Source: Allobaculum mucilyticum (lineage in GTDB: Bacteria; Bacillota_I; Bacilli_A; Erysipelotrichales; Erysipelotrichaceae). From it: a DNA stretch of 64,000 nt. The first letter of the stretch is position 1, and each line of letters starts with the position of its first letter. The position numbers and the translations under genes were made by a program. The stretch lies in contig NZ_CP078089.1 of NCBI RefSeq assembly GCF_022701195.1, positions 2,914,001-2,978,000 of the forward strand, given 5' to 3'. This document shows, in pieces, positions 35,660-45,289 of the stretch. Below the pieces are notes generated by a model, which saw nothing but the letters and a program-made list of their open reading frames with translations, ran no database searches and had not been told where the DNA came from.

Positions 35660-36648
35660 TACCCAATAAACCTCCTGTGTGAATCTTTCACATTACTTTG
35701 TTTGACCATTGCATATTGCATAGTCGTATCTATTCTTTCGTGCCCCAGCAGTCTTTGTAGCTGCTCAACCGGCATACCCTTGTCTATAGCTGCAGTAGCT
35801 AGAGTTCGTCGGAATTTATGGGGATGTACCTTTTTGATTCCTAATGAGCTTCCAATCGATTTGAGCCGACTTTCAACTCCATTTATTGTGATTCGAGAAT
35901 GCGGTTGGCGCAGGCTTACAAATAATGCATCGCTTTCGTCTGTTCTCGACTCCAGATAATCCTCGAGATGGATTTTTGTTCTAGCGTCAAAATAGACTTT
36001 TCGTTCTTTATTTCCTTTACCAAAGACAATACATTCACGGTTTTGAAAATCGATGTCGTCCTTATCGAGCTTTACCAATTCACCAACACGCATCCCTGTT
36101 GATGCCAGCATGTCAATCAAGGCTAGATCTCGGATGTTCTTGGTAGAATCACGCATTTTTTCCAACTCTTCATCTGTATATACTTCTTTAACAATCTTAT
36201 CAGTCTTGATTTTATGAATACGGCGTGCTGGGCTTTTCAATATGTGATCTTCTTCCTCCAGCCATGAGAAAAAGCTAGATATAATCCTTCGGATGTTATC
36301 AATAGTCACCTTGCTCGAACCATTATTACTCTGGTATTCCGACAGATATTTTCTAAGATCATCCGTATCAATCGTAATAAGTGGTTTCTCAATTGCCTTG
36401 ATCATCCCTTCTATAGTCTTCCGGTAATATGCTGTAGTTTTCTCTGAACATCCTTCAATGCTCTTCGCATCCAGAAATTTTTGAAGTAAATCGCTATTGT
36501 CCAGAAAATCTGTCTCTTCCTGTTCTTTGATAGTTACCTCGAATTTGGAAACGACAGACGTTATAACTGTCTTAACTGCCTGTACCTTTCCAGGATCTAC
36601 TAACCCCATAATCGCGTTTACAATGCTTGCTACTAATACGTTTTCCAT
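35659..36648 (-). CDS. Tyrosine recombinase of the hsdS shuffling locus
   Basis: 329 residues, AGGAGGC before the ATG. An N-terminal SAM-like core-binding domain (residues 60-150) precedes a catalytic domain with the R-H-R-H-Y set: Arg in STGMRVGELVKL, His/Arg in HPHKFRRTLA, His in LLGHERIDTTMQY, with the Tyr in the same segment. It sits inside the hsdS cluster, flanked by the inverted sites. It is expected to invert or exchange hsdS halves and so change the methylation target. Confidence 0.88.
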   Translation of the reverse strand: MENVLVASIVNAIMGLVDPGKVQAVKTVITSVVSKFEVTIKEQEETDFLDNSDLLQKFLDAKSIEGCSEKTTAYYRKTIEGMIKAIEKPLITIDTDDLRKYLSEYQSNNGSSKVTIDNIRRIISSFFSWLEEEDHILKSPARRIHKIKTDKIVKEVYTDEELEKMRDSTKNIRDLALIDMLASTGMRVGELVKLDKDDIDFQNRECIVFGKGNKERKVYFDARTKIHLEDYLESRTDESDALFVSLRQPHSRITINGVESRLKSIGSSLGIKKVHPHKFRRTLATAAIDKGMPVEQLQRLLGHERIDTTMQYAMVKQSNVKDSHRRFIG

Positions 36649-36697
36649 AATTTTGCCTCCTGAATAAGGCGATTATGTAGAGGATAAGTGATCTAGA

Positions 36698-37374
36698 AAA
36701 CAAGAATTTATTGGAGTTCAATTTCGCCTGAAAGCAGCTTTGGAAGTAGTTTGTCTCTAAGGGCCGCTAATTGACGGTTCTCCCGCATATTATTTTGAAT
36801 AGTTTCGAATAGTGGCTGAGAAAACTCATTAAATTGGTTTAGCGCTTTAGAATTCGGTTTAGGAAAAGTGAACTCCATGAAATCCTTTTGATATAGATGC
36901 GGGATTACGCTTCCTTCAGTCCGAGTTTTGATAAAACTTTTAAACCTGTTGGAGGTAAGCAGGTAATACAAGAATGGAGTTCCATATTCTCCTTTCGTCG
37001 AATTCCGGATTACAAAGATACCGGAAGCAACCGTAGTAGGGATCTTTAATGTGTCGACATAGCCAATTTTGCCAATTGTCCCATCTTTGGATAAAAGGAT
37101 GTCATCTGGCTTCAGCATGATTTCCGGTGATTCATCATATCGTTCTTGCGTAATGAACCCCGTTTTGGTCCAATCAATTCCTTCTGGGGTTAATGATTCC
37201 CCGTTGATGATCCGATAATCACTGCTTTCGAGATATTCATCCTTTTTGAGGCCTTTCCAACCTATACGTCCTTTTATATAGAGGAGGTCACCAAAACGAA
37301 CTTTATTGTTTTTGTCTCCGGTTGATAGAACATAGTTAAGGTAAGCGAGAATTTGTTCAGCTAAATTCTTGTTT
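36698..37374. repeat. Invertible hsdS segment 2, bounded by inverted AAACAAGAATT sites
   Basis: Sites lie at 36698-36708 (plus) and 37364-37374 (minus). They enclose the C-terminal half of the expressed hsdS; the outer site overlaps its stop codon. The two inner sites (35143 and 37364) share 20 identical bases (CTCGAATAAACAAGAATTTA), which allows exchange between the two hsdS genes. Confidence 0.75.
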
Positions 37375-37901
37375 ATTCGAGCATTACTCTCAATCTGATT
37401 GTCGATTGAACCCAGTATCTGTGCAATTTTCCGTTGGTAATCAACAGATGTGGGAATTTCCACCTCAATATTCTTCATCACATTCCCGGAAACCTCTTTG
37501 AAAGTGGTTCCGCTGCCTGCTGATTTAATTTTCTCTTTGTTAAAAACTAGGAGGTAATAGAGAAAAAGCGGATCGACCACACCGGTATCTGGAACTACAC
37601 TCTTGAATCCCTGGTTTGTACAAATCGGATTTGATGCGATAGCTACATAACCAATTGGAGCACGTGAACTGAACAACACGGTACCTGCAGGTAACAATTC
37701 AGTAGAACAAGAATTCAATCCTTCTTCAGTAATACTTCGTTCTCCTTTGGATATATACCGTTCAGAATAATCAGCTAAATCCTTCGGAGTCAGCCAAGGA
37801 ATAGAGCCGCCATAGAAAGCTTCATTTTTCGTAGAAGGCGTAGCCCCACCAACTACCCTTCCTAATTCTTGCAACTTGACCGTTTTCCAATTAGATTTCA
37901 T
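36708..37901 (-). CDS. hsdS: Type I specificity subunit, expressed full-length
   Basis: 397 residues from the ATG at 37901, which overlaps the hsdM stop by 11 nt. Two target-recognition domains: residues 1-150 (GRVVGGATPSTKNEAFY, GSIPWLTPKDL) and about 200-360 (VRFGDLLYIKGRIGWKGL, LSKDGTIGKIGYV). Central (ARINKNLAEQI) and C-terminal (LRDKLLPKLLSGEIELQ) helical repeats separate them. HsdS chooses the DNA sequence for methylation and restriction. The recombination site lies at the RINKN codons between the domains, so the second half can be swapped. Confidence 0.94.
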   Translation of the reverse strand: MKSNWKTVKLQELGRVVGGATPSTKNEAFYGGSIPWLTPKDLADYSERYISKGERSITEEGLNSCSTELLPAGTVLFSSRAPIGYVAIASNPICTNQGFKSVVPDTGVVDPLFLYYLLVFNKEKIKSAGSGTTFKEVSGNVMKNIEVEIPTSVDYQRKIAQILGSIDNQIESNARINKNLAEQILAYLNYVLSTGDKNNKVRFGDLLYIKGRIGWKGLKKDEYLESSDYRIINGESLTPEGIDWTKTGFITQERYDESPEIMLKPDDILLSKDGTIGKIGYVDTLKIPTTVASGIFVIRNSTKGEYGTPFLYYLLTSNRFKSFIKTRTEGSVIPHLYQKDFMEFTFPKPNSKALNQFNEFSQPLFETIQNNMRENRQLAALRDKLLPKLLSGEIELQ

Positions 37902-39408
37902 ACCCAATCTTCTCCAGCTGCTTTCGAATCTCTGCTTCAAGTTCATGTGATTGTTTAAACAAATCACCAAGTTCAGAAGTCAGTCGCTTCATCTTTTCGT
38001 CGAACGGCTCTCCATCCTCTTCGTCTTCTTCGATACCTACGTATCTACCTGGAGTCAGAATATAGTCCTGTTTTGCGATTTCTTCTGTATCTACTACCGC
38101 CCAGTGTCCTGGATTATTCTCAAGTTCGCCTTCTTCATACGATTGATACAGCTCACCGATCTTCTTAACATCCTCATCGGAGAATTCGCGCAGTTTCCTA
38201 GAAACCATGGTACCCATATCTTTAGCGTCGATAAAAAGCGTCTTTCCTTTTTGCTTTTTGTTCATTGAAAGATACCAAAGTGAAACAGGTATACCCGTTG
38301 AATAGAAGAGCTTTTCAGGCAAAGCTACAATACAATCAACCAAATCTGCCTCAATGATGTTTTTCCTGATTTCACCTTCTCCCTTGGTTTGGGTTGAAAG
38401 CGCACCGTTTGCTAAAACCATACCGATCTTTCCGTTTCGGTTCATATGAGAAATCATATGTTCCATCCAGGCAAAGTTTGCGTTTGATTCAGGAGGTGTT
38501 CCATATGCCCATCTCGGGTCATCTTCGAGCGACTTGTGCCACCAGCTTTTATCGTTGAAAGGAGGATTCGCCATCACAAAATCCATCTTTTCATGAGGAT
38601 GAAGATCTTCCAGGAAGGTGTCTGCATTGTGGGGACCGAGGTTTGCATCAATTCCTCTAATCGCCAGGTTCATCTGGGCGAGCTTCCAGGTAGTCGGATT
38701 CGATTCTTGTCCAAAGACTGAAATATCGTTTAATTGGCCGCCGTGGCTCTCAATAAATTTTGCAGACTGTACGAACATTCCGCCGCTGCCGCAGCATGGG
38801 TCATAAACCCTACCGTGATAGGGTTTTAATACTTCAACAAGGGTACGGACAACGGATGACGGTGTATAGAATTCGCCTGCATTCTTGCCTTCCTGGGAAG
38901 CAAATTTCTGAAGACAGTACTCATAGGTTCTTCCGAGTATGTCTTTTTCGTTTCCATGTTCGTGCATTTTGATATTGGTGAACAAATCGACAACTTCACC
39001 TAATCTTCGCTGGTCCATTTCAGGGCGAGCATAGTTTTTTGGTAAAACGCCCTTCAGTTTTGGGTTCTCTTTCTCGATTTGTTCCATTGCAGAGTCGATG
39101 GCTGTTCCAACAGAGTTTGTATGTGCGGAGTTCTTGATCACATCCCAACGAGCACCTTCTGGAACGAAAAAGATGTTTTCAGAAATATACTCGTCTTTAT
39201 CGTCAGGATCAGCATATGGGTCTTCTAAGAGTTCAGCACGTTTTGCTTCGAAAGAATCAGAGATATACTTCAAAAAGATCAAGCCGAGAATAACGTGTTT
39301 ATATTCAGAAGCATCCATACTACCGCGCAGAACGTCGGCCGCACTCCACAGTTCAGCCTCAAATCCTACATCCGCTTTATTGGATGCTTTCTTCTTTGTA
39401 TTTGCCAT
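37891..39408 (-). CDS. hsdM: Type I modification methylase, M subunit
   Basis: 505 residues, GAAGGAGAC before the ATG. N-terminal helical domain, then SAM-binding motif I (YDPCCGSGGMFVQSA) and catalytic motif IV (DFVMANPPFND), which identify an N6-adenine methylase. It is the first gene of the minus-strand operon hsdM-hsdS-recombinase-hsdS half-hsdR. With HsdS it protects host DNA by methylation. Confidence 0.96.
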   Translation of the reverse strand: MANTKKKASNKADVGFEAELWSAADVLRGSMDASEYKHVILGLIFLKYISDSFEAKRAELLEDPYADPDDKDEYISENIFFVPEGARWDVIKNSAHTNSVGTAIDSAMEQIEKENPKLKGVLPKNYARPEMDQRRLGEVVDLFTNIKMHEHGNEKDILGRTYEYCLQKFASQEGKNAGEFYTPSSVVRTLVEVLKPYHGRVYDPCCGSGGMFVQSAKFIESHGGQLNDISVFGQESNPTTWKLAQMNLAIRGIDANLGPHNADTFLEDLHPHEKMDFVMANPPFNDKSWWHKSLEDDPRWAYGTPPESNANFAWMEHMISHMNRNGKIGMVLANGALSTQTKGEGEIRKNIIEADLVDCIVALPEKLFYSTGIPVSLWYLSMNKKQKGKTLFIDAKDMGTMVSRKLREFSDEDVKKIGELYQSYEEGELENNPGHWAVVDTEEIAKQDYILTPGRYVGIEEDEEDGEPFDEKMKRLTSELGDLFKQSHELEAEIRKQLEKIGYEI

Positions 39409-39718
39409 AAGTCTCCTTCTTTTGCCTCGTGAGCTATCTATTCTTTCATTATAACCATCCCTGGATTATAAAGGGCTTTCATCGAAAAAAATCAGGCTAT
39501 CAGTGGCTTCTTATATGGAAAGATCAGCCGCTATTTTAGCCTGATAAGCCTGATATAAAGATTGGTTTTCTTGTCCCTTTGATATTGGAAATGGTCCAAT
39601 CTGTCTAGCGATACCATCCTGATAACTCTTTTTGGCAAAGCACAAAGAAAGATGAACGTATAATAGAACCGTTAAAAACTTCTGCTGAAATTGAGCGGAT
39701 CCGAAAGAAGGAATGCAC

Positions 39719-40654
39719 ATGTCGAAAATATATACCTCACTCGATGAGCTGGTAGGCGGAACTCCGCTTGTGGAACTGTCGCACATCGAAGAAAAAGACG
39801 GAAATCCGGCCCGTCTTCTGGCAAAAGTAGAATATTTCAACCCGACCGGATCGGTAAAAGACCGTGCTGCTCTGCAGATGATTGAAGATGCAGAGAAAGA
39901 CGGGCGCCTGAAACCCGGAACCATGATCATTGAACCGACTTCCGGCAACACGGGAATCGGTCTTGCAGCAGTCGCTGCAGCTAAAGGCTATCCTGTAACC
40001 ATCGTTATGCCGGATTCGATGTCTGTCGAACGCCGACAGCTGATGAAAGCCTATGGTGCAGACGTTGTTCTCACACCTGGTGCGCAGGGAATGAATGGTG
40101 CGATTGCGAAGGCAAATGAACTCGCTTCGCAGTATGAGCACAGCTTTATTCCGGATCAGTTTGGAAATCCATCGAATGCCAGAGCGCACTATCTCCATAC
40201 CGGCCCGGAGATCTGGGAAGATACCGATGGCATTGTCGATTTCTTTGTCGCCGGCGTTGGAAGCGGCGGAACGATTACCGGAATCGGCGAATACCTCAAA
40301 GCTAGAAATCCGAAAGTCGAAATTATTGCCGTTGAACCGGCTGAATCGCCTGTTCTTGAGGGCGGAAAACCAGGCCCGCATAAGATTCAGGGAATTGGCG
40401 CCGGCTTCGTTCCAAGAGTTCTGGATACAGGCGTCTATTTGGAAGTTATTCCTGTAAGCAATGATGCAGCCTACGAAAACGCCAGAGAACTCGCAAAAAC
40501 CGAAGGCCTTCTGACCGGCATTTCGTCCGGTGCTGCACTTGCGGCCGCCCGCGAAGTCGCAAAACGTCCGGAAAACAAAGGAAAGACAATTGTTGTTCTT
40601 CTTCCGGATTCTGGCGACCGTTACCTGTCTTCCGGTCTGTATCCGGTTGACTGA
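39719..40654 (+). CDS. cysK: Cysteine synthase (O-acetylserine sulfhydrylase)
   Basis: 311 residues from ATG 39719, better spaced from GAAGGAA than ATG 39713. PLP enzyme making cysteine from O-acetylserine and sulfide. The PLP lysine is in NPTGSVKDRAA, the substrate loop in EPTSGNTGIGLA, the phosphate-binding loop in GVGSGGTITGIGEYL, and the C-terminal Ser motif in LLPDSGDRYLS. Standard length. Monocistronic, with a terminator following. Confidence 0.96.
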   Translation: MSKIYTSLDELVGGTPLVELSHIEEKDGNPARLLAKVEYFNPTGSVKDRAALQMIEDAEKDGRLKPGTMIIEPTSGNTGIGLAAVAAAKGYPVTIVMPDSMSVERRQLMKAYGADVVLTPGAQGMNGAIAKANELASQYEHSFIPDQFGNPSNARAHYLHTGPEIWEDTDGIVDFFVAGVGSGGTITGIGEYLKARNPKVEIIAVEPAESPVLEGGKPGPHKIQGIGAGFVPRVLDTGVYLEVIPVSNDAAYENARELAKTEGLLTGISSGAALAAAREVAKRPENKGKTIVVLLPDSGDRYLSSGLYPVD

Positions 40655-40692
40655 TCTTCGATCCATATACCAGATATTTGTTTTATCAGAAG

Positions 40693-40726
40693 CGGTTTCT
40701 CCTGCTTCAGGGAGAAGCCGTTTTTT
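40693..40726 (+). terminator. cysK terminator
   Basis: A 10-bp stem CGGTTTCTCC/GGAGAAGCCG, an 8-nt loop, then TTTTTTG. Confidence 0.85.
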
Positions 40727-40913
40727 GTTCGTGCGGAATGATGAGCTGAGTCTGACAGAGAGGACAGAAGAGCGGTGTAAGAATGGGAAGAGTTCACTTT
40801 TGGAATAACTCATGCTAAGAGCATGAACCACAGGACAAAATAACCGTATGCGATAGTAAAATATCGGAGAGACTGAATCCCTGTCTGAAAACGCAAAACA
40901 AGGAGGGAAATGC

Positions 40914-41861
40914 ATGAAAATTGTTCTGCTCGAAAGCCTGCAGACTGCACCTGAATTAATGGACAAGTATCGTCAGGAAATTGAAAAGCGCGGTCACAGC
41001 TTTGTTGAATATGAAAGAACATCCGATCTGGATATGCTTCAGAAAGAAACAGCGGATGCGGATGTAATTATCCTGGGCAATATGCCATTGCCTGCAAAGG
41101 TTATTGAGACGGCGAAGCAGCTGAAATACATCGATGTTGCTTTTACTGGAGTTGACCATATTCCGGTTACCGCCGCAAAGAAAAAAGGAATTGTGATCTC
41201 GAATGCTTCCGGCTATGCGACCGAATCGACAGCGCAGTTAGCCATTGCGGATCTGATTGCTCTGCTTCGAAAGATTCCAGAACTTGAAGCCGATTGCCGC
41301 AAAAGTCAGCCGGCTCCAAAAGCATATGGAAGTACGCTTGAAGGAAAAACAGTCGGCATCGTCGGCGCCGGTCATATCGGACGGCGCGTTGCACAGATTG
41401 CTTCCGTACTTGGCGCTCATGTGATCGCCTTTAACCGTTCTGCCATTCAGGATGAAGCAATTGAAGAACAGGTTGATCTGGACACATTAATGGAGCGCAG
41501 CGATGCCATTTCCATTCACCTGCCTCTGACCGATGCAACCAGACACCTGATCAATGCAGAAAAGATTTCGAAAATGAAACCTGAAGCCGTTCTGGTCAAT
41601 ACAGCCCGCGGACCTGTGGCTGATGAAGCAGCACTTGCAGCAGCACTCAATGAAAACCGGATTGCCGGCGCAGCCATTGATGTCTTTGACACAGAACCGC
41701 CTCTGCCCCAGGATCATCCGCTTCTGCATTCAAAAAACACAATTGTCACGCCGCATATCGGATATGACACAAAACAATCCATGGAAAAACGGGCGAAGAT
41801 CGTCTTCGATAATCTTTTTGCGTGGCTGGATGGCACCATTCTCAATGAAGTGAAGGTCTGA
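40914..41861 (+). CDS. D-2-hydroxyacid dehydrogenase
   Basis: 315 residues, AAGGAGGGAA before the ATG. The NAD-binding motif VGIVGAGHIGRRVA is near residue 143. The catalytic Arg is in VNTARGPVADEAAL, Glu in DVFDTEPPLP and His in TPHIGYDT, the usual Arg-Glu-His set. Substrate cannot be read from sequence; D-glycerate/phosphoglycerate-type and glyoxylate-type enzymes are alternatives. Only 3 nt separate it from the peptidase gene, so the two form an operon. Confidence 0.9.
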   Translation: MKIVLLESLQTAPELMDKYRQEIEKRGHSFVEYERTSDLDMLQKETADADVIILGNMPLPAKVIETAKQLKYIDVAFTGVDHIPVTAAKKKGIVISNASGYATESTAQLAIADLIALLRKIPELEADCRKSQPAPKAYGSTLEGKTVGIVGAGHIGRRVAQIASVLGAHVIAFNRSAIQDEAIEEQVDLDTLMERSDAISIHLPLTDATRHLINAEKISKMKPEAVLVNTARGPVADEAALAAALNENRIAGAAIDVFDTEPPLPQDHPLLHSKNTIVTPHIGYDTKQSMEKRAKIVFDNLFAWLDGTILNEVKV

Positions 41862-41864
41862 AGC

Positions 41865-42803
41865 ATGTCATCCGAAAAAATCCGGCTTCAGGAGCGGGAA
41901 GAAACGCCCCTGAACAAGAAGGAAGAAAAAATCAAACGCGTCCTTGCACGAGAACTCGCCCGCTTTGATTCGGAAAAACAGAGACCCCGCAGCAGAGAAG
42001 AAGATCCAGTCATCCTGATTACTGCATTTGAACCGTTCGGAGGTTATGAAACGAACAGTTCACAGATGATTCTCAATGCTCTGCCATCGGAACTGCCAGG
42101 CATAAAAATCGTTAAGCAGCTCCTGCCGGTTTCTTTTGAACGTGCCCCATACCGTCTTGCCGAAGTCATCCGGCTTACCCATCCATCGGCAATGATCGGA
42201 CTGGGTCAGGCTGCGGGAAGAGATCTGGTTACGATTGAAAAAATCGCAATCAATCTGATGGATTCAAAACAGGCTGATGCCGATGGTGCCCGTCCAAACA
42301 GTCTTCCTGTGTCCGCAATCGGAGCGGATGGCATTTTCACCAATCTGCCCGTCGATGAAATGCTTCGTGCAATGAATGGAAATGGCACCTGCGCAAAGCT
42401 TTCTTTAAGTGCCGGGTCGTATGTCTGTAATACCGTCATGTATCAGATGGTGAGCCAGGCACGCTCTAACGATACCTATGAGAAATACGGCGGATTCATC
42501 CATATCCCGCTGCTTAAAGAACAGGATGTACCCGAGCGAGCACAGGCTCTGCCAAAACTTCCCATGGAGACGGTCAGCCAGGCTGTTCTGCGAGGCATTC
42601 AGGTTCTTGCCAGCCAGCTGGAAGGTTCAAAAGAAAAATCCAGAGGCATTTCTATTGATGAACACACCCGTATGGCCATTCAGCAGGCTGCACAGAGGGC
42701 AGAGATGGAAGCAGGGCATAAGACCAGAAAGCGCGGGCGTCCACGAAAGCTCCGTCTGGTCGATGTTGAGGATAACCCGGCTTCAGATGGATCAGAACAA
42801 TAA
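41865..42803 (+). CDS. pcp: Pyroglutamyl peptidase I with N-terminal extension and AT-hook tail
   Basis: 312 residues, longer than the usual 200-220. The peptidase core (residues 48-270) begins ILITAFEPFGG and has the C15 triad: Glu125 (RDLVTIEKIAIN), Cys188 (SAGSYVCNTVMYQ) and His213 (GGFIHIPLL). It removes N-terminal pyroglutamate. The first 45 residues are charged and helical. The last 27 residues contain RKRGRPRKLR, an AT-hook-like DNA-binding motif, not expected in this enzyme. It follows the dehydrogenase by 3 nt. Confidence 0.9.
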   Translation: MSSEKIRLQEREETPLNKKEEKIKRVLARELARFDSEKQRPRSREEDPVILITAFEPFGGYETNSSQMILNALPSELPGIKIVKQLLPVSFERAPYRLAEVIRLTHPSAMIGLGQAAGRDLVTIEKIAINLMDSKQADADGARPNSLPVSAIGADGIFTNLPVDEMLRAMNGNGTCAKLSLSAGSYVCNTVMYQMVSQARSNDTYEKYGGFIHIPLLKEQDVPERAQALPKLPMETVSQAVLRGIQVLASQLEGSKEKSRGISIDEHTRMAIQQAAQRAEMEAGHKTRKRGRPRKLRLVDVEDNPASDGSEQ

Positions 42804-42949
42804 TCAATAAAGAAAAAGAACCAGTATGCTGGTCTGGTGTCTGCCCTCAGGCGTAAATACAAATCCCGGAACGTCCGCTATAAAGAATTTGGAAAAAGAG
42901 AAGTAAAAGAAGGTATGAATATGTCTAGAAGCAAGGAGGAGGCTGCCGG

Positions 42950-43885
42950 GTGACAGTTTCCAGAACAGAAGCACCAGATTCGGTGCAGATGAACCATTCG
43001 GATCGTAAGGATTCAGGACGGTCGACAAAACATATCCGGGGCATCCTGTGCATGCTTGCCGCTTCCTGTCTTTTTGCGAGCGGCGGACTTGTACTGAAGT
43101 GGTGCGACTGGAATCCGTTAGCTATCAACGGTATCCGCTCATTCTTTGGCATGCTTGTGATCGGCGGCTATATTCTGTTTACACGCCGAAAAGTCCGCTG
43201 GAATAAAGCCGTTCTGTTTGGCGCATTCTCCTATGTTGCGATGACGACGCTGTTTATTCTTTCGAATAGGCTAACGGCTGCCGGTAATGCGATTGTTCTG
43301 CAGTTATCATGTCCGGTCTGGATCGTCCTGCTTAACTTCCTGCTGTATAAAAAGCTCCCCTCGAAAAAACAGACGGCAGCTCTGCTGCTGATCCTTTGCG
43401 GAATCATCTGTTTCTTCATTGACTCGCTGAAAAGCGGAAATCTTGCCGGCGATCTGCTCGCCATCCTTTCCGGTTTCTTCTATGCAGTCATGTTCATGCT
43501 CAATTCAATAGAAGGCGGCGATGCCATCTCTTCTGTCTTTATCGGACAGATTGTGGCTTTTCTTCTGTTGGCCCCATTCTCTCTTTCCTGCAGCTGGACA
43601 ATACAGAATTTCGCATCGATTTTCTGGCTTGGCACTTTCCAGGTTGGGTTTGCCTATCTGTTCTTCTGCCTGGAAACCGGTCTGATTCATCCGCTGGAAG
43701 CTTCGCTGATCACCGCAATCGAGCCGATTCTCAACCCTATGCTTGTTGCGCTGTTTGGTTTTGAACAGCTGAGCGGCCTTTCATTAATCGGTGCTGCAAT
43801 CGTCATTGGTGCCGTTGTCTGGAATTCACTTCCTTCCGGAAAGGAAAAATCAGGCGAAAGAGAGCTGGCTAAAGCATCAAACTGA
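42950..43885 (+). CDS. EamA/DMT-family permease
   Basis: 311 residues from a GTG with AAGGAGGAGG. Ten predicted membrane segments in two EamA repeats (first from about residue 25, MLAASCLFASGGLVLKW; second from about 165). The GLIHPLEASLITAIEPILNP segment before the last helices is characteristic of DMT transporters. Substrate unknown. A strong terminator follows. Confidence 0.9.
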   Translation: MTVSRTEAPDSVQMNHSDRKDSGRSTKHIRGILCMLAASCLFASGGLVLKWCDWNPLAINGIRSFFGMLVIGGYILFTRRKVRWNKAVLFGAFSYVAMTTLFILSNRLTAAGNAIVLQLSCPVWIVLLNFLLYKKLPSKKQTAALLLILCGIICFFIDSLKSGNLAGDLLAILSGFFYAVMFMLNSIEGGDAISSVFIGQIVAFLLLAPFSLSCSWTIQNFASIFWLGTFQVGFAYLFFCLETGLIHPLEASLITAIEPILNPMLVALFGFEQLSGLSLIGAAIVIGAVVWNSLPSGKEKSGERELAKASN

Positions 43886-44259
43886 TCCGTCTATTCGGAT
43901 TGAATAAACGAAAATTGCGACAACAGGCCAGTTGGCATGTTATTGTGCGCGATTACAGAACATTTCAGGGCAGAAACAGATCGAACTGTTTCTGCCCTGG
44001 TTTTTCATCGGATCAGATTTTTGGTACTTTGCACCTTTCGGTTTTATTCATTACTGTTCTCTGTTTCCCGGCGTATTCGAAACCGAACCAATGATTTGCG
44101 GGTGAAGATAAAATCGGTCAGAATGCCAGAAAAAGACAGGTGAAGCTCTCTGGGGCGAAGACAGTAAAAAAACCTGAACTGCGATTTTGTCTCTGATCCT
44201 GTCTGCATATCCCTGGACAGCAAGATGTCTCTAAAAAATTCAGGGATGAAGGAGAATGC
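43886..44259. other. Intergenic region
   Basis: Holds the terminator at 43966-44006 and the GAAGGAG ribosome-binding site of the next gene. I see no gene; two short frames here are not supported. Confidence 0.5.
43966..44006 (+). terminator. Terminator after the DMT permease
   Basis: A perfect 14-bp stem (CAGGGCAGAAACAG and its complement), a 6-nt loop, then GTTTTTC. Confidence 0.9.
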
Positions 44260-45188
44260 ATGAAAAAGTTTCTGATAACAACTGGGATAGTACTGATCGC
44301 TGCTGCGCTGATTCTATGCGGCCTGTGGTTCTATCTGTCGAAAAAACCAGCTGTTCCCTCGGACTATGTAAGCAAGACACAGACCGGCGGTGAAATCGAA
44401 GCAAAGTATCTGGCAGATGGTCCGGATGCGGTCTCAGTTTTTGAGCAGAAGGTCCTGCAGAATTTCAAAAAATACGAAATCTTCTATCCACCAAACTGGT
44501 GGAAGAGGATCGAAAGTACCCGATTCTAGTCCTTTGCAATGGTACAGGCGTTCCGCTTTCGAAATATGAGAGTCTGGCCAGACATTACGCATCCTGGGGA
44601 TTTGTGGTCATTGGAACAGAAGGAGAATATGCCTGGAACGGGTTTGGTGCAGAGATGTGCGTGCGTCATCTTGAGCGGCTGGAAGAAATGAAAACGATCG
44701 AAGAGAACAATACGCAGAAAGAGAATCCGTTCTATCACCGACTCGATCTGGATCGCATCGGCATCATCGGTCATTCACAGGGAGCGGCCGGCGTATTCAA
44801 TGCGATCACTGCACAGCCGCACCATGAGATCTATAAAGCAGCCGTTGCTCTTTCACTGACCAATCTGCAGCTGGCTGAAAATCTGGAATGGGATTATGAT
44901 CCGAAAAAAGTCGAAACGCCAGTTCTGCTGATCTCCGGAGCAGGAGGCGGCGATGACTGGGTTGTCACCGGCGATCAGCTTAAAGAAATCTATAACGAGA
45001 TTCCATATGGATGCTCTGGAAACTGTGCGGTGATGAAGAAGCCGCAAAAGCATTTACAGGAAATAATCCTGAACTTCTTTCAAAAAAGCTATATCAAGAT
45101 GGTATCACTAAACAGATTAGGACATCTTTTATGTCAAAGGGACATAAAATCCAGTCTTTATATTGTTACTGTTAGCAAGCTTTCCTAA
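44260..45188 (+). pseudogene. Membrane-anchored alpha/beta hydrolase (esterase), frameshifted
   Basis: The first frame (90 codons) has a signal anchor (LITTGIVLIAAALILCGLWF) and ends at 44529. The rest continues in the -1 frame from about 44499: YPILVLCNGTGVP, HYASWGFVV, the nucleophile motif GHSQGAAG and LLISGAGGGDDW. Restoring one G in TGGTGG-AAGAGG (near 44502) rejoins the two frames as ...NWWEEDRKYP... The last 30 codons run into repeat sequence and are probably not original. A sequencing error cannot be excluded for a single base. Confidence 0.75.
45097..45118. repeat. 22-bp direct repeat, left copy (pairs with 47270-47291)
   Basis: AGATGGTATC-A/G-CTAAACAGATT, 21 of 22 identical. The pair encloses the second IS4-type element and the terminase relic. 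Confidence 0.7.
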
Positions 45189-45289
45189 ACGGAATCGGTA
45201 TCCAACCACCATACCAACATATCCGGGCGGCTAAAGGTTCCAGGGTTAAGAACTTATAGCTGCTATCTCCTTTATAATAGGTACTGAAC

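Noticed and set aside
39737-40966. 409-codon open frame opposite cysK
   Set aside because: Antisense shadow; cysK has all active-site motifs and its own ribosome-binding site and terminator.
43900-44143. Two overlapping 60-70 codon frames after the DMT permease
   Set aside because: They span a strong terminator and lack ribosome-binding sites.
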